From positions 186,001 through 250,000 of the forward strand of contig JASNGC010000002.1 in NCBI GenBank assembly GCA_038659295.1: a stretch of DNA of 64,000 nt, read 5' to 3'. The position numbers and the translations under genes were made by a program. The notes below the pieces were generated by a model that was not told the origin of the DNA, made no database searches, and saw only the letters and a list, made by a program, of their open reading frames with translations. This DNA comes from Enterocytospora artemiae (lineage: Eukaryota > Microsporidia). Below, one piece after another: positions 47,446 to 56,481 of this stretch (positions are counted from its first letter, which is position 1; each line of letters begins with the position of its first letter).

Positions 47446-48975
47446 ATGCCCAGAATAGATGTCCTTGTACGGATTCGTCCATCCACAAATTGTATAATCA
47501 AGCATGACAGCTCCACAGTTTCCATAGGGGTTAAAACATACCAGTTTTCTCAAGTATACTCCAGGATCCAGCAGAAAGAATTGTTTGATAGAAATGTCAG
47601 GGGGTATTGCAATCGGGTAATGCAGATAGATGAAAGTGGTGAAGGTGGAGCAGCAGGTGATAGCACCAGTCCGTACAGCTGTACAGTTATAGGTTATGGC
47701 CAGACAGGCTCTGGCAAGACATTCACGATCGGTGCTTCGGTCTACAGCAAAGATGGTCTGATCCAGCAAAGCCTAGAGCACATTTTTAAGAACAAGAGCA
47801 CCATGAAGGTGTCCATCAGTTTTATGGAGATATACAACGAACAAGTCTATGATCTAACCAATATGACGAGAAGAAGGTTGAACATAATACCGATGCGAGC
47901 AGGGTGTGTTGGCAGTGGGATTGAGGTTGTTGGCTTAAACGAGGTGGAAGTGAACAGCTTTGAAGAGGCTGTACTCTTGCTGAAAAGAGGTAGTCTGCAG
48001 AGAGCAACAAGCAACAATAGCATTAATTCGGAGTCGAGCAGGAGTCATGCGATTTTTACGGTAAAGGTAGAACAAAATATTGGAGATGTAGATGATAATG
48101 GTGGTATAAACGGTTGCACTAATCGTCTTGCCAACACCATAACCTTTGTTGATTTGGCAGGCTCGGAAAGATTGAAGCGTACGATGTATTCCAACATTAG
48201 CGAGTCCATCCACATCAATGCGAATCTGCTTGCACTGGGCAATGTCATCTCTGCTCTCTACAAAAAGTCAAAGTACATTCCGTTTAGAGACTCCAAATTA
48301 ACCAGAATATTGCAGAATGTACTGAATGGGCATGTTCTACTGATTGCATGTATTTCGGGCCAGCAGGTTGATCTTTCGGAAAGTATAAACACACTGAATT
48401 ATGCTTCCAAGGCTGCGAAAATAATGCTAGAGTGCAAACCCACCGCTGCTACTGGCAGTGGAGACAACATACTAAAGAGGCAGATTCTGCAGCTGAAGAG
48501 AGAAATTACGAAACTGAAGGATGAGAACTTGGAATTGAAGAGAAGACTGAATGGTAGACTGGATGAAAGGGATATAAACAACAGTGAAATAGTACAAAGA
48601 CTGAGAAAGAAGATACAAGACTATGAGATATGCTTCGCGCAGGATAATAAGAGTGATGTGTCTGCTGGTCTGATTTGTGACAAGTGTAAACAAGGCTACA
48701 ATACAGATAGTGTGGATGATAATGGTTCTTCCGCCTCAGAACTAAATGCCATAAGCAAGATGCGTCTAGGTGTGAAACGACAACTAAATTGTTACAAAGA
48801 CAATTGTGTATTGGTCAATCAGTTTCAGGGCCCGGAAACTCAAAGAAACACCATCTACAACAGATCTATTCCGACAGTAAATGGTGAAGACAATATTAAT
48901 CAAAACAGAGCAAACACAGGTGAGAAAAAAAGACGGAAGAAAGTAACATTTAGCACGGGCGATGAGCAAGAATAG
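47446..48975 (+). CDS. Kinesin motor protein, probably kinesin-4-like
   Basis: 509 residues. Motor domain at about 1-335: P-loop GYGQTGSGKT (near 82), switch I NSESSRSH (near 194), switch II VDLAGSERLKRT (near 234). The SERLKRT and ANLLALGNVISALY stretches resemble the kinesin-4 group (Kif4, Kif21). A short coiled coil (about 338-400) and a polar tail with a Cys pair and a basic end (KKRRKKVTF) follow. N-terminal motor means plus-end movement is likely. The frame is open from 47392. CCCC at 47435-47438 and MPRIDVLVRIRP, typical of a motor start, favour 47446. Confidence 0.9.
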   Translation: MPRIDVLVRIRPSTNCIIKHDSSTVSIGVKTYQFSQVYSRIQQKELFDRNVRGYCNRVMQIDESGEGGAAGDSTSPYSCTVIGYGQTGSGKTFTIGASVYSKDGLIQQSLEHIFKNKSTMKVSISFMEIYNEQVYDLTNMTRRRLNIIPMRAGCVGSGIEVVGLNEVEVNSFEEAVLLLKRGSLQRATSNNSINSESSRSHAIFTVKVEQNIGDVDDNGGINGCTNRLANTITFVDLAGSERLKRTMYSNISESIHINANLLALGNVISALYKKSKYIPFRDSKLTRILQNVLNGHVLLIACISGQQVDLSESINTLNYASKAAKIMLECKPTAATGSGDNILKRQILQLKREITKLKDENLELKRRLNGRLDERDINNSEIVQRLRKKIQDYEICFAQDNKSDVSAGLICDKCKQGYNTDSVDDNGSSASELNAISKMRLGVKRQLNCYKDNCVLVNQFQGPETQRNTIYNRSIPTVNGEDNINQNRANTGEKKRRKKVTFSTGDEQE

Positions 48976-49258
48976 CCAAAACACACATGTATCGTAGATG
49001 TTGGCTACCTCAAACTCATAATCGGTTGTTTTGGCATATTTCGCATCTGTAGATAAATTATTTTGATGAGGTCCAAGGTATTTTAAGTTTTTTGTCTTTC
49101 AGGCTACAAAAATAAGCATCAACTAAGCATGCTACAGTTTCAGCTGTCTAATGCAACAGTCTAGATTCCACACACAACTAGATTTATTGAAGATTAGTTT
49201 CTTATAAATAGTACTCTGTTCAACTATGATGGATAACTCACGAATATGTTTTAACAGC

Positions 49259-50185
49259 CTAGCAGCAAAAGAATCTTCCAAAAAACTTCCGACTTGTAGT
49301 AGTATCATCTATCATCTCAGAAGTAGTAGTGCTATCAGCCAACCCGTGTCCATCATCAAGGGACAGCAGGTTAGCATTCATAATAGCTCTCTTTTCCACA
49401 TCAAATATTTCCCCCATTTTTCTTATCTCTTCATTGTCTCTACAATAAGGCTCTACGCTCAGCAAGTTAAGAAATATCTTTTTATTCTCAGAGTTAACCA
49501 AATCCGGCATAAATGGAAGGGACCTCACAAATGGATTTGAGAAACTCGGATTGCCATCTGTCCCATCATTTATTGAGTTGGAATTACAAACAGCACCCTC
49601 ACTCGATCCTATATATTCAGGCACTTCTGCTAAGGACTGAACTTCACTAAGCTGCTTTGGGCTGTATCTTCCCTCGTGATCCACGTATAGCTCCTCCATA
49701 CTATTTCCCATCTCATTTCTCGACAGCCTAATCGTCTGATTCAAAGCATACTGGTGTTTCTGGGTATAAAACAAAACAATCTCGGATAATTTTTTACTCG
49801 ATGGATTAATAATAGGATTTACATTAATTCTATTGGTGATATCAGAAGATGGTGGTTGATTAGGTTGGAACGAATGAGAATATTGATGTGATGGAATATT
49901 GTCGACATACCCTTCGTCAATGTTAGTGGAATCACCTGGGCTATTGGGGATTTCAATTCCCAGTTCCTTGTAAAACTCTTCATCTGTGTAAAGTCCTGTT
50001 TTAAAGCGAAAAAAACTTAGCCGATCTTCAAAAGATTCTAGTTCTGTGCCCCTACAGTTTGCCTTAACACAGAATGTCTGAATATTCTTCGTGGAATATG
50101 GATCTTCAACGGTATCTGTGTTGCCAGAAGACAAGCCATCGTCCACATTCAATGGGTTGTTCTCTGCCATGCCTTTGCCATCCAT
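49259..50185 (-). CDS. Unknown protein with C-terminal di-cysteine end
   Basis: 308 residues, polar, Asn/Ser/Asp-rich, no signal peptide or membrane segment. The last residues are FFGRFFCC, an aromatic-basic stretch ending in two cysteines, as in geranylgeranylated Rab proteins or palmitoylated tails. That would fix an otherwise soluble protein to a membrane. The adjacent same-strand gene at 50533 has a similar cysteine-ended tail. GGG at 50191-50193 is the coding-strand CCC. Confidence 0.55.
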   Translation of the reverse strand: MDGKGMAENNPLNVDDGLSSGNTDTVEDPYSTKNIQTFCVKANCRGTELESFEDRLSFFRFKTGLYTDEEFYKELGIEIPNSPGDSTNIDEGYVDNIPSHQYSHSFQPNQPPSSDITNRINVNPIINPSSKKLSEIVLFYTQKHQYALNQTIRLSRNEMGNSMEELYVDHEGRYSPKQLSEVQSLAEVPEYIGSSEGAVCNSNSINDGTDGNPSFSNPFVRSLPFMPDLVNSENKKIFLNLLSVEPYCRDNEEIRKMGEIFDVEKRAIMNANLLSLDDGHGLADSTTTSEMIDDTTTSRKFFGRFFCC

Positions 50186-50532
50186 GCAATGGGTGAATTA
50201 TGGAAAACAAATAAATAATATCGGGAGAATTTGTTGAGCAGATAAAAATGATACTGTCACAATGAAGGTATAAGGAGTGCTAAAAATGTTGGAAGGGAAC
50301 TCGTATTGCAAGAACTAACTATTTATTGGCCAATGGATAAGGTCTAAGTTGTAATTAGGAAATATAACCAGTTAAATTCATGATAGAGGGTTGATGCAAG
50401 AAAATGTACAAAAATGAATGATAATGAGATGTTTACAGTTGGCAAGGCAGGGTTTTTTGCTCGATAATGGATACAGTAGGCTCTAAAGATCTTGAATCTC
50501 TATTCATAAAGAAATCTGTAGTCTACATGTAT
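50186..50532. other. Intergenic region
   Basis: About 350 bp between the two tail-cysteine genes. No ORF, tRNA or repeat supported. Confidence 0.4.
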
Positions 50533-51315
50533 CTAGCAAAGCTTCCTAAATATTCCACAGAATAAGCCATCTTCATTCTCAACTCCATCTTCTACGGGCT
50601 TGATAGCATTGTAAGACTGATTGGTTTCGCCAAGTGTGTTTTTTCTATTGGATTCCAGCATTTCCAAGTGTGAAACTTCTATTTCATTCAAAAAATTATC
50701 TTTATCCTTGGATATTACACAATCCCCCTCAATAATCTTCTCATTATTCAATCCAGCATCATTTTCCGGATTTAATGCTAATCCACCCATCTTTCTATCC
50801 ACATCAAACTGTCCAGGTGTTTGGCTTGCAATCCCACTCTCTTCTCGCTTCCTTCTCATATATGATTGAACATAATCCATGGTATACATAGATTTCTTTG
50901 TTTGGCTTGTGAAACTATCCAGATTGGAACTAAATAGAGAGTCTTCCATCAAGATGTTTGTGTGATATGATGAGTATTGATCTTTTTTATTAAAATGCTT
51001 TCTGGGCTCATTGCTACAAAACTTTGAAGACATAATGGCTGTTGGATTGTCATGTTCGGAGACAGGCTGTTGATCATAAAAAACATTTTCTTGCTTATTT
51101 TCTGGAGTACTTCCGGTGCTCTCCTCAGTCCTCACACCAGAATTCATCTCTAAAACGATTTTTTCATCTTCTCTTGTATATGTGAGTGTATCTTTCCTTG
51201 TATGCATATATCCCCTCAGAGATGCAGCCACTCTTCCCATACCTCTTCTTAATCTTCTCTTTACATTTTTTGTAGAGTTATTTTCCACAGTTGGATTGTT
51301 TTGAATTTTCTCCAT
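50533..51315 (-). CDS. Unknown protein with cysteine-ended aromatic tail
   Basis: 260 residues from the ATG at 51315; the longer frame to 51396 adds a hydrophobic run that lacks support. A basic N-terminal segment (KRRLRRGMGRVAASLRG, about 18-34) precedes a long polar Ser/Asn/Glu region. The tail reads LFCGIFRKLC, similar in pattern to FFGRFFCC of the gene at 49259, so the two may be distant tandem paralogues. Lipidation of the cysteines is inferred. No C-triplet immediately precedes the ATG. Confidence 0.5.
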   Translation of the reverse strand: MEKIQNNPTVENNSTKNVKRRLRRGMGRVAASLRGYMHTRKDTLTYTREDEKIVLEMNSGVRTEESTGSTPENKQENVFYDQQPVSEHDNPTAIMSSKFCSNEPRKHFNKKDQYSSYHTNILMEDSLFSSNLDSFTSQTKKSMYTMDYVQSYMRRKREESGIASQTPGQFDVDRKMGGLALNPENDAGLNNEKIIEGDCVISKDKDNFLNEIEVSHLEMLESNRKNTLGETNQSYNAIKPVEDGVENEDGLFCGIFRKLC

Positions 51316-51495
51316 TTTGGCACTGAAAATAATAAACAATTTTTGAACGAAATAAAAATTTAAAAACCGACAAACTAAGCAAAGCCACATAAACAAAACC
51401 GGCCCACATGTCTTCCCATAGAAGCTTTGGGTGTTCTTCCATTAAAATTCAACTTTCCAATAGTTAGTTTGAAAGTCTTCCAGCCCCCATACTTC

Positions 51496-52662
51496 ATGGT
51501 TATTCTAACCGAACATGTCGAAAGCTTCCCGGCAACAGTGAAGGGACTTCCCTCCAACTATAATTTTGAAATCCAAAAAACACTCAGAACTATTAGAAAG
51601 TTGAATGCGAAGAGGATCACATTGCAATTTCCAGATGGGCTGCTCTGCTATGCACCAATTCTTATAGAAGTTATTCAGAGCTATACACAAGCGGATTGTG
51701 TTATTTTAAACGATGTTGTTTATGGTGCTTGTTGTGTGGATGATAGCATCTCGAATGTGGATTTGCTCATTCATTATGGACATTCTTGTTTGATTCCAAT
51801 TTCAGACATGTCCATTCGAGTGCTGTATATCTTTGTAGATATTAGGATTGACGTGGACCATCTTTACGAACTAATTACTAAATATTTCACGGGGACTGTA
51901 GCAATAATTGGAACAATACAGTTCAACACTGCAGTGCACCAGCTGTCGAGAAAGATCAATAAGGTAGGTGTGACATCATCAATCAATCTAGGGATCTCTG
52001 GCTCACCAACTCAAGGTACAAATGGCATTGATTTGGGTGGAGAAGATGCACACTCTAGTTCGGCACTTTCAGCGGTTGTTCCCCAGGCAAAGCCCTTGAG
52101 TGCTGGGGAGGTTCTTGGCTGCACTTCTCCAGTTATTAAATGTGCACAAACAGTCGTCTACATAGGCGATGGTAGATTCCACTTAGAGTCGGCTATGATA
52201 AGAAATCCAGCACTGGAATTCTACAAATATTGTCCATTCAGTCGAAAACTGAGTAAGGAATTTTATGACTTTGATAAAATGAAGGCAACTAGGGAGGCAG
52301 AGATAAAGAAGGCAATGGAAGGGAAAAGCTTTGGAATAATTCTAGGCACGCTGGGCAGGCAAGGAAATAAGCAGATATTCAAGAATTTGGTGGGGTATCT
52401 TGGAAAAAACTACAAAGTATACAAGATTGTGGTGGAGGAAATCAACGAAAACATTCTAGACTCTTTCGATTTCGTCGATTCCTTTGTTCAGGTTGGCTGC
52501 CCTAGACTCAGCATTGACTGGGGCCACAACTACAAGAAGCCCCTACTTTCCCCATTCGAAGTATACTACCGGGGTGGTGAGTACAATATGGACTACTATT
52601 CTAACGAGGGCCATGGGCCCTGGAAGAATTACAATAATACAGACTGTAGTGAGAAGTTATAA
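51496..52662 (+). CDS. DPH1: Diphthamide biosynthesis protein 1
   Basis: 388 residues. Dph1 pairs with Dph2 to form the radical-SAM-like enzyme that transfers a 3-amino-3-carboxypropyl group from SAM to the target histidine of EF2. The three cysteines that bind the 4Fe-4S cluster are visible in YGACCVDD (near 78), LGCTSP (near 208) and GCPRLSIDWG (near 335). LQFPDGLL and HYGHSCL are further family signatures. A Ser/Gly insertion lies near 165-195. CCCCC at 51484-51488 fixes the ATG at 51496; the frame from 51427 begins with TTG. Confidence 0.95.
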   Translation: MVILTEHVESFPATVKGLPSNYNFEIQKTLRTIRKLNAKRITLQFPDGLLCYAPILIEVIQSYTQADCVILNDVVYGACCVDDSISNVDLLIHYGHSCLIPISDMSIRVLYIFVDIRIDVDHLYELITKYFTGTVAIIGTIQFNTAVHQLSRKINKVGVTSSINLGISGSPTQGTNGIDLGGEDAHSSSALSAVVPQAKPLSAGEVLGCTSPVIKCAQTVVYIGDGRFHLESAMIRNPALEFYKYCPFSRKLSKEFYDFDKMKATREAEIKKAMEGKSFGIILGTLGRQGNKQIFKNLVGYLGKNYKVYKIVVEEINENILDSFDFVDSFVQVGCPRLSIDWGHNYKKPLLSPFEVYYRGGEYNMDYYSNEGHGPWKNYNNTDCSEKL

Positions 52663-52796
52663 TGATGGGCATAATCACTACCACATTACACAAGCCAGTC
52701 GCTATAAAAGAAATTGCCTGAGTGTAATAAACTGAGTCTCTAAAATATGATTTATTATATTGTTTTATGTGTTAGTGTGCAGATTTCCCTGAAAAT

Positions 52797-53369
52797 TCAC
52801 CCGTTATGTTCATTACATTCTGATGATTCGTCAACAACTACTATTCTAAATGCAGGGCCAATTACTGTCTCATGCAGAAACCAATCTTTTAAATTGAATT
52901 GTAACATCTGATGCTGCAAAGACTGCTGGTCGTTCGAAATGGAAAATGCAAGTCTGATCATCCTGCCATCTAGAATTTGTAACTCCTCATAACTCTCCAG
53001 CTCTGCATCCTTCCCATCCTCGTCCAAAATTTTCAAGGTAATAAAGGGAAAATGTGATATTGCATCTTTAGAAATGAAGTCTCCACAGATTTCCACAAGC
53101 CTACCATCTATAGATGTTCCAACAGTCATGTTCTCGAAAACACCAAACTCTGTAGCATTGGATGATATCCCAGATATGTTTTCCAATGCCAACTCTTTAT
53201 TGCTTACTGCAGCAGGTCTCCGATCAGAAATAGTCCTTGTGGACTTGGTATAATATGTTCCATATCCCCCTGGGTTGGGTGCTATACCATAAGTCCCATT
53301 TGAACTGCAAGCCATGCCGAAAGCTACTACAACGAGAGCTACTAATCCAATCATACAGGGGCAAAGCAT
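52797..53369 (-). CDS. Predicted secreted or anchored protein, unknown
   Basis: 190 residues from the ATG at 53369. That start puts a hydrophobic signal (MLCPCMIGLVALVVVAFGM) at the very N-terminus and leaves a 34-bp promoter shared with the divergent Dph2 gene. Longer starts at 53402, 53405, 53420 or 53468 are in frame but overlap it. The mature part has a Gly/Tyr-rich N-terminus and then a mixed region without a recognised domain (FPFITLKILDEDGKD, DWFLHETVIGPAFRIVVVDE). Leader is AT-rich with no C-triplet. Confidence 0.55.
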   Translation of the reverse strand: MLCPCMIGLVALVVVAFGMACSSNGTYGIAPNPGGYGTYYTKSTRTISDRRPAAVSNKELALENISGISSNATEFGVFENMTVGTSIDGRLVEICGDFISKDAISHFPFITLKILDEDGKDAELESYEELQILDGRMIRLAFSISNDQQSLQHQMLQFNLKDWFLHETVIGPAFRIVVVDESSECNEHNG

Positions 53370-53403
53370 TTTGAAAAATGAAATAAAATTTTTTATTCCC
53401 ATC

Positions 53404-54702
53404 ATGCCATTTTCGGACATCTCAGTGGCCCAGAATATGCCTTTTGACGGCTTCTCAGAGACAGCCATCCTTTTTTCTCCAGAATATTCTAGAGTGGCCC
53501 AGACGATCTATGATCTCTTGTCTTCAGATGGGACCAATTCATCATTTTTCCTCATCTGCTCATCATCAATTATTTGCCCACTCAAGAGCTTGCCATGTGA
53601 GTCCTATATAATAGTTGGGACAGAGTGTCCTCTTCACAGCTTCAGGAATGCAGTGTATTACAAGAAGGAATTGGCCAATGAAACGAAAAATAAGCTAAGC
53701 ACCATAATCAATCGGAAATATACATCTGAAGTAGACTCCCTGTTCGACAGTGTCTGTGGAAACCCACCGAGCAACAGAACAGTCTTTGATGCAATTTTTT
53801 GCGACAGTATTTATATAATTGAGGATTGCATTCCATCCGTAAAGCTACTGACTATTTCGGAAAGCAGCGGGTTATATGCTCCAAGTGCAGTGGAAGCCAC
53901 AAGTATTAGTGACAGTGCATCATCCAAAGTGAAGCATGGGAAAAATAACCACTATACCATCAATGAGTTGCCGAATCTCGAATCAAACATACTTGTAGTC
54001 ACAGAAAATCAGCACGTATTTGATTTTTATTTACACCATTTTCAGAATTGCGAGTTTGTATGCAGCTTCAATCCAGATCCTGGTGCTTACATATCAAATT
54101 TGATGAAAGAGAATACAAGTGGGCGGTTTTACGAAAATGCAGAAGTTATTGCGATAATTTATACATCTGAGCTGTTTGAGTCTGATGCATCCAGAATTGT
54201 CTTGAATGGGAAGAAATCTAATAAAATCGATGGTACGCCTGGAGCCACCTCCAAGACATTCTACAAATTATTTCTAAGAGATGTTTCTTACGAAAGATTG
54301 ATTTCTGTGGACAGCATCGATTGTATAATACTTATTGATTGTCCAGTATTTAGCTGCTCTATAAAGTTGCATATCCCAGTCATTTCACCATTCAGCACTG
54401 CTGTTGGCGTCACCGGCACATGGATGAATGAATACTATAAAAATTTCATTGGCCACGTGGAAGATCCAGAGGATCTGTCCGATAATTCGATGCCTGTTAA
54501 TAAACAGAGTAAGGACTGTATCTCTGAGGCTGCTGGTGGGGATTTAGCAATAAGCAACAAAGTAGGCGAAATTCTTGCTACTAGAGATTTCCAGGGTGTT
54601 ACATTTAGAAATGACACTGAAGACATGGACCTATACACAGGTAGGTCTGGTACTGCATCTGGATACGATGAAGAAGGAGCAGATCTTGAGAAAAGCAGGT
54701 AA
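53404..54702 (+). CDS. DPH2: Diphthamide biosynthesis protein 2
   Basis: 432 residues. The N-terminal region is diverged, but the C-terminal half shows Dph2 features: IILIDCPVFS, PVISPFSTAVGV, WMNEYYKNF, and the end RDFQGVTFR...GRSGTASGYDEE, which is typical of Dph2. It is the partner subunit of Dph1 (gene 0.7 kb upstream on the same strand) in EF2 diphthamide synthesis. The frame opens at 53314, but CCC at 53398-53400 supports the ATG at 53404. An insertion rich in Ser/Asp lies near 390-410. Confidence 0.85.
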   Translation: MPFSDISVAQNMPFDGFSETAILFSPEYSRVAQTIYDLLSSDGTNSSFFLICSSSIICPLKSLPCESYIIVGTECPLHSFRNAVYYKKELANETKNKLSTIINRKYTSEVDSLFDSVCGNPPSNRTVFDAIFCDSIYIIEDCIPSVKLLTISESSGLYAPSAVEATSISDSASSKVKHGKNNHYTINELPNLESNILVVTENQHVFDFYLHHFQNCEFVCSFNPDPGAYISNLMKENTSGRFYENAEVIAIIYTSELFESDASRIVLNGKKSNKIDGTPGATSKTFYKLFLRDVSYERLISVDSIDCIILIDCPVFSCSIKLHIPVISPFSTAVGVTGTWMNEYYKNFIGHVEDPEDLSDNSMPVNKQSKDCISEAAGGDLAISNKVGEILATRDFQGVTFRNDTEDMDLYTGRSGTASGYDEEGADLEKSR

Positions 54703-54974
54703 TTGAACAGTACTTTATATTATTAGTAAATTGGTTTGTCCGGATTCTTCACAATGGCAGTTACGTGAGGTTACATGTATAATAAGTCTCACTTCTAAGT
54801 TTTCACTGTGTAGGAAAGTGGTGTTATTCTTGGTTAATTTTCAGTTTGAGTTTCAAAGCTCCTTTTCATTCATAGATGCCTAAACAATGGTGGTAATATA
54901 CAATTAATTGGATGCTTAACAAGTACAAATACATTCAGTAATGCATGAACATGCTTTATTAATTCTCTCTTCTT

Positions 54975-55520
54975 CTACCTGCTTCTGCTAAATATTTTGT
55001 AAATATACATTTTTGGACTGTCTGTCCTCAATCTCTTTTTCTCACTCAATTCTGAATATTGCAGATGCCTATAAAGGAATACGATTAAGTCCATGAGGAA
55101 AACAACAAGACAAGTTGTGGCTACTAAGATGAGCAAACTAACACATCTAGAGTTGCCTTGGCTAATATTCAGATTCTCCTCCAAAAAGACATATGAATTG
55201 GAAAGCACATACTCATAGGTCTTGATGTTATCCTTGAGTAGAGAATAGCCAGTAAAGAGAATATCATGATATTGCTTATCGGATATTTGTGAGAATGGAT
55301 TCGGTAGTCTGCTGAGTTTTCTATAGTTCAGTTTTATCTCCCTGATTGTGGCATTTTCAGCCACATTTAGTAGCTCATAGAATGTAGAAACGTTAATGTT
55401 CAAATCATGTAACTTCTTGATCTTTGATTTTACATCATAAATCGATTCTTGTGAGCAGCTTACTAGAGTCAGATATTTTAGTAGGAAAAGAAAACTCAAA
55501 AGAAGAAAATTCCTAGGCAT
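54975..55520 (-). CDS. ER membrane J-like protein with degenerate J domain
   Basis: 181 residues: signal peptide (about 1-22), a J-domain-like segment (about 43-105: STFYELLNVAENATIREIKLNYRKLS...), then one membrane segment (about 125-148) and a basic cytosolic tail. The HPD tripeptide that activates Hsp70 is absent; the expected place reads LPNPF. The layout resembles Erj5 or DNAJC1 of the ER. GGG at 55526-55528 is the coding-strand CCC five bases before the ATG. It is the one signal-peptide gene in the window with that motif. Confidence 0.65.
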   Translation of the reverse strand: MPRNFLLLSFLFLLKYLTLVSCSQESIYDVKSKIKKLHDLNINVSTFYELLNVAENATIREIKLNYRKLSRLPNPFSQISDKQYHDILFTGYSLLKDNIKTYEYVLSNSYVFLEENLNISQGNSRCVSLLILVATTCLVVFLMDLIVFLYRHLQYSELSEKKRLRTDSPKMYIYKIFSRSR

Positions 55521-56031
55521 TTTGAGGGTTACAAAAAGCAACAGAAAAGACCATAAATCGAAATGTATGATGATGGATTTAGTTAATTCTCAGAGTTAAA
55601 GTACCAATATTACTCAAAAGAATCTAGAACCTAGCCCTTGAAAGTCTATTGGAGGGTAAACAAAGCAAGTAAAAAATATGTCCAGGCGCATTAAGTTAAC
55701 TTCAACAAAATTAGGATTGAATAGATATCTCCATATCCTTATTCATATGGTTTGTGTAAACTGAGATGTCTGTGCTTAAAGTCATCGTACTGCAACCTCT
55801 ACATTATGCATAGGCTGCAATTATATTATAATAGCTTTATTCAAAATATTTTAGAAAAATTTGCCCATCTTCTTTTTAGTGTCAAAAGATTGTTCTGTTT
55901 GAACGATTCCAAAGAAGTAAATATCGGTGGATGGGTGAGTGGCTGTTGATACAGTGACTCAGTTTCCATCGAACATTTTAATTAATATGCTTATTATTCT
56001 GTATAAGGTTCCAGCTCCCTCTCTTTTTATC
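55521..56031. other. Intergenic region of about 510 bp
   Basis: A 65-codon plus-strand frame at 55752-55949 lacks an ATG start and any domain. No tRNA or repeat is seen. Confidence 0.35.
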
Positions 56032-56379
56032 CTATAGCAACTTTAATTCTGTAGTTATGCCATCCAGCTTGTCTTCCGCGACTGGTCCGATGGCAATCAC
56101 TGTGTTCGATCCAGGCTCTACCTGAGTTCTTCCAGCATCCTTGATGCTCACAAACGGGATGTTTTTCTCTTGTAGTTTGTGGGAAATAGCCTCCATCTCA
56201 GAAAGTGTGGCTTTCAAAACAATCTTTCCACTGCCTCCACTTCTCCATTGATACAAAACACTCTTGTCCAAGTGAAATCTTTCATTTATTGCATCGTAGC
56301 CATGCATCACTTGGCTAATGATCTTTTCCGTCTTCATCTTAAGATCCTTGTTGACTATAAAAACCAGCCGGGTTGACAT
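56032..56379 (-). CDS. PTH2: Peptidyl-tRNA hydrolase 2
   Basis: 115 residues, normal for the catalytic domain. The family pattern is present: LVFIVNKDLKM at the start, QVMHGYDA, a mid-protein KIVLKATLSEMEAI, and the C-terminal DAGRTQVEPGSNTVIAIGP. It frees tRNA from prematurely released peptidyl-tRNA. The N-terminal membrane anchor of animal Pth2 is absent. GGG at 56382-56384 (coding CCC) supports the ATG at 56379 over the frame start at 56403. Confidence 0.95.
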   Translation of the reverse strand: MSTRLVFIVNKDLKMKTEKIISQVMHGYDAINERFHLDKSVLYQWRSGGSGKIVLKATLSEMEAISHKLQEKNIPFVSIKDAGRTQVEPGSNTVIAIGPVAEDKLDGITTELKLL

Positions 56380-56481
56380 GAGGGAGATTAAAACAAAAAA
56401 CACATCAAGTCAAAAGAGTATTGGCAACAGAATCCCCGGAGTACCAATAGGAAATGGTAGTCTCGACAATGATGTCAGACA

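Noticed and set aside
55752..55949. 65-codon frame with several cysteines
   Set aside because: No ATG at the start, no family pattern, no signal peptide, no promoter motif.
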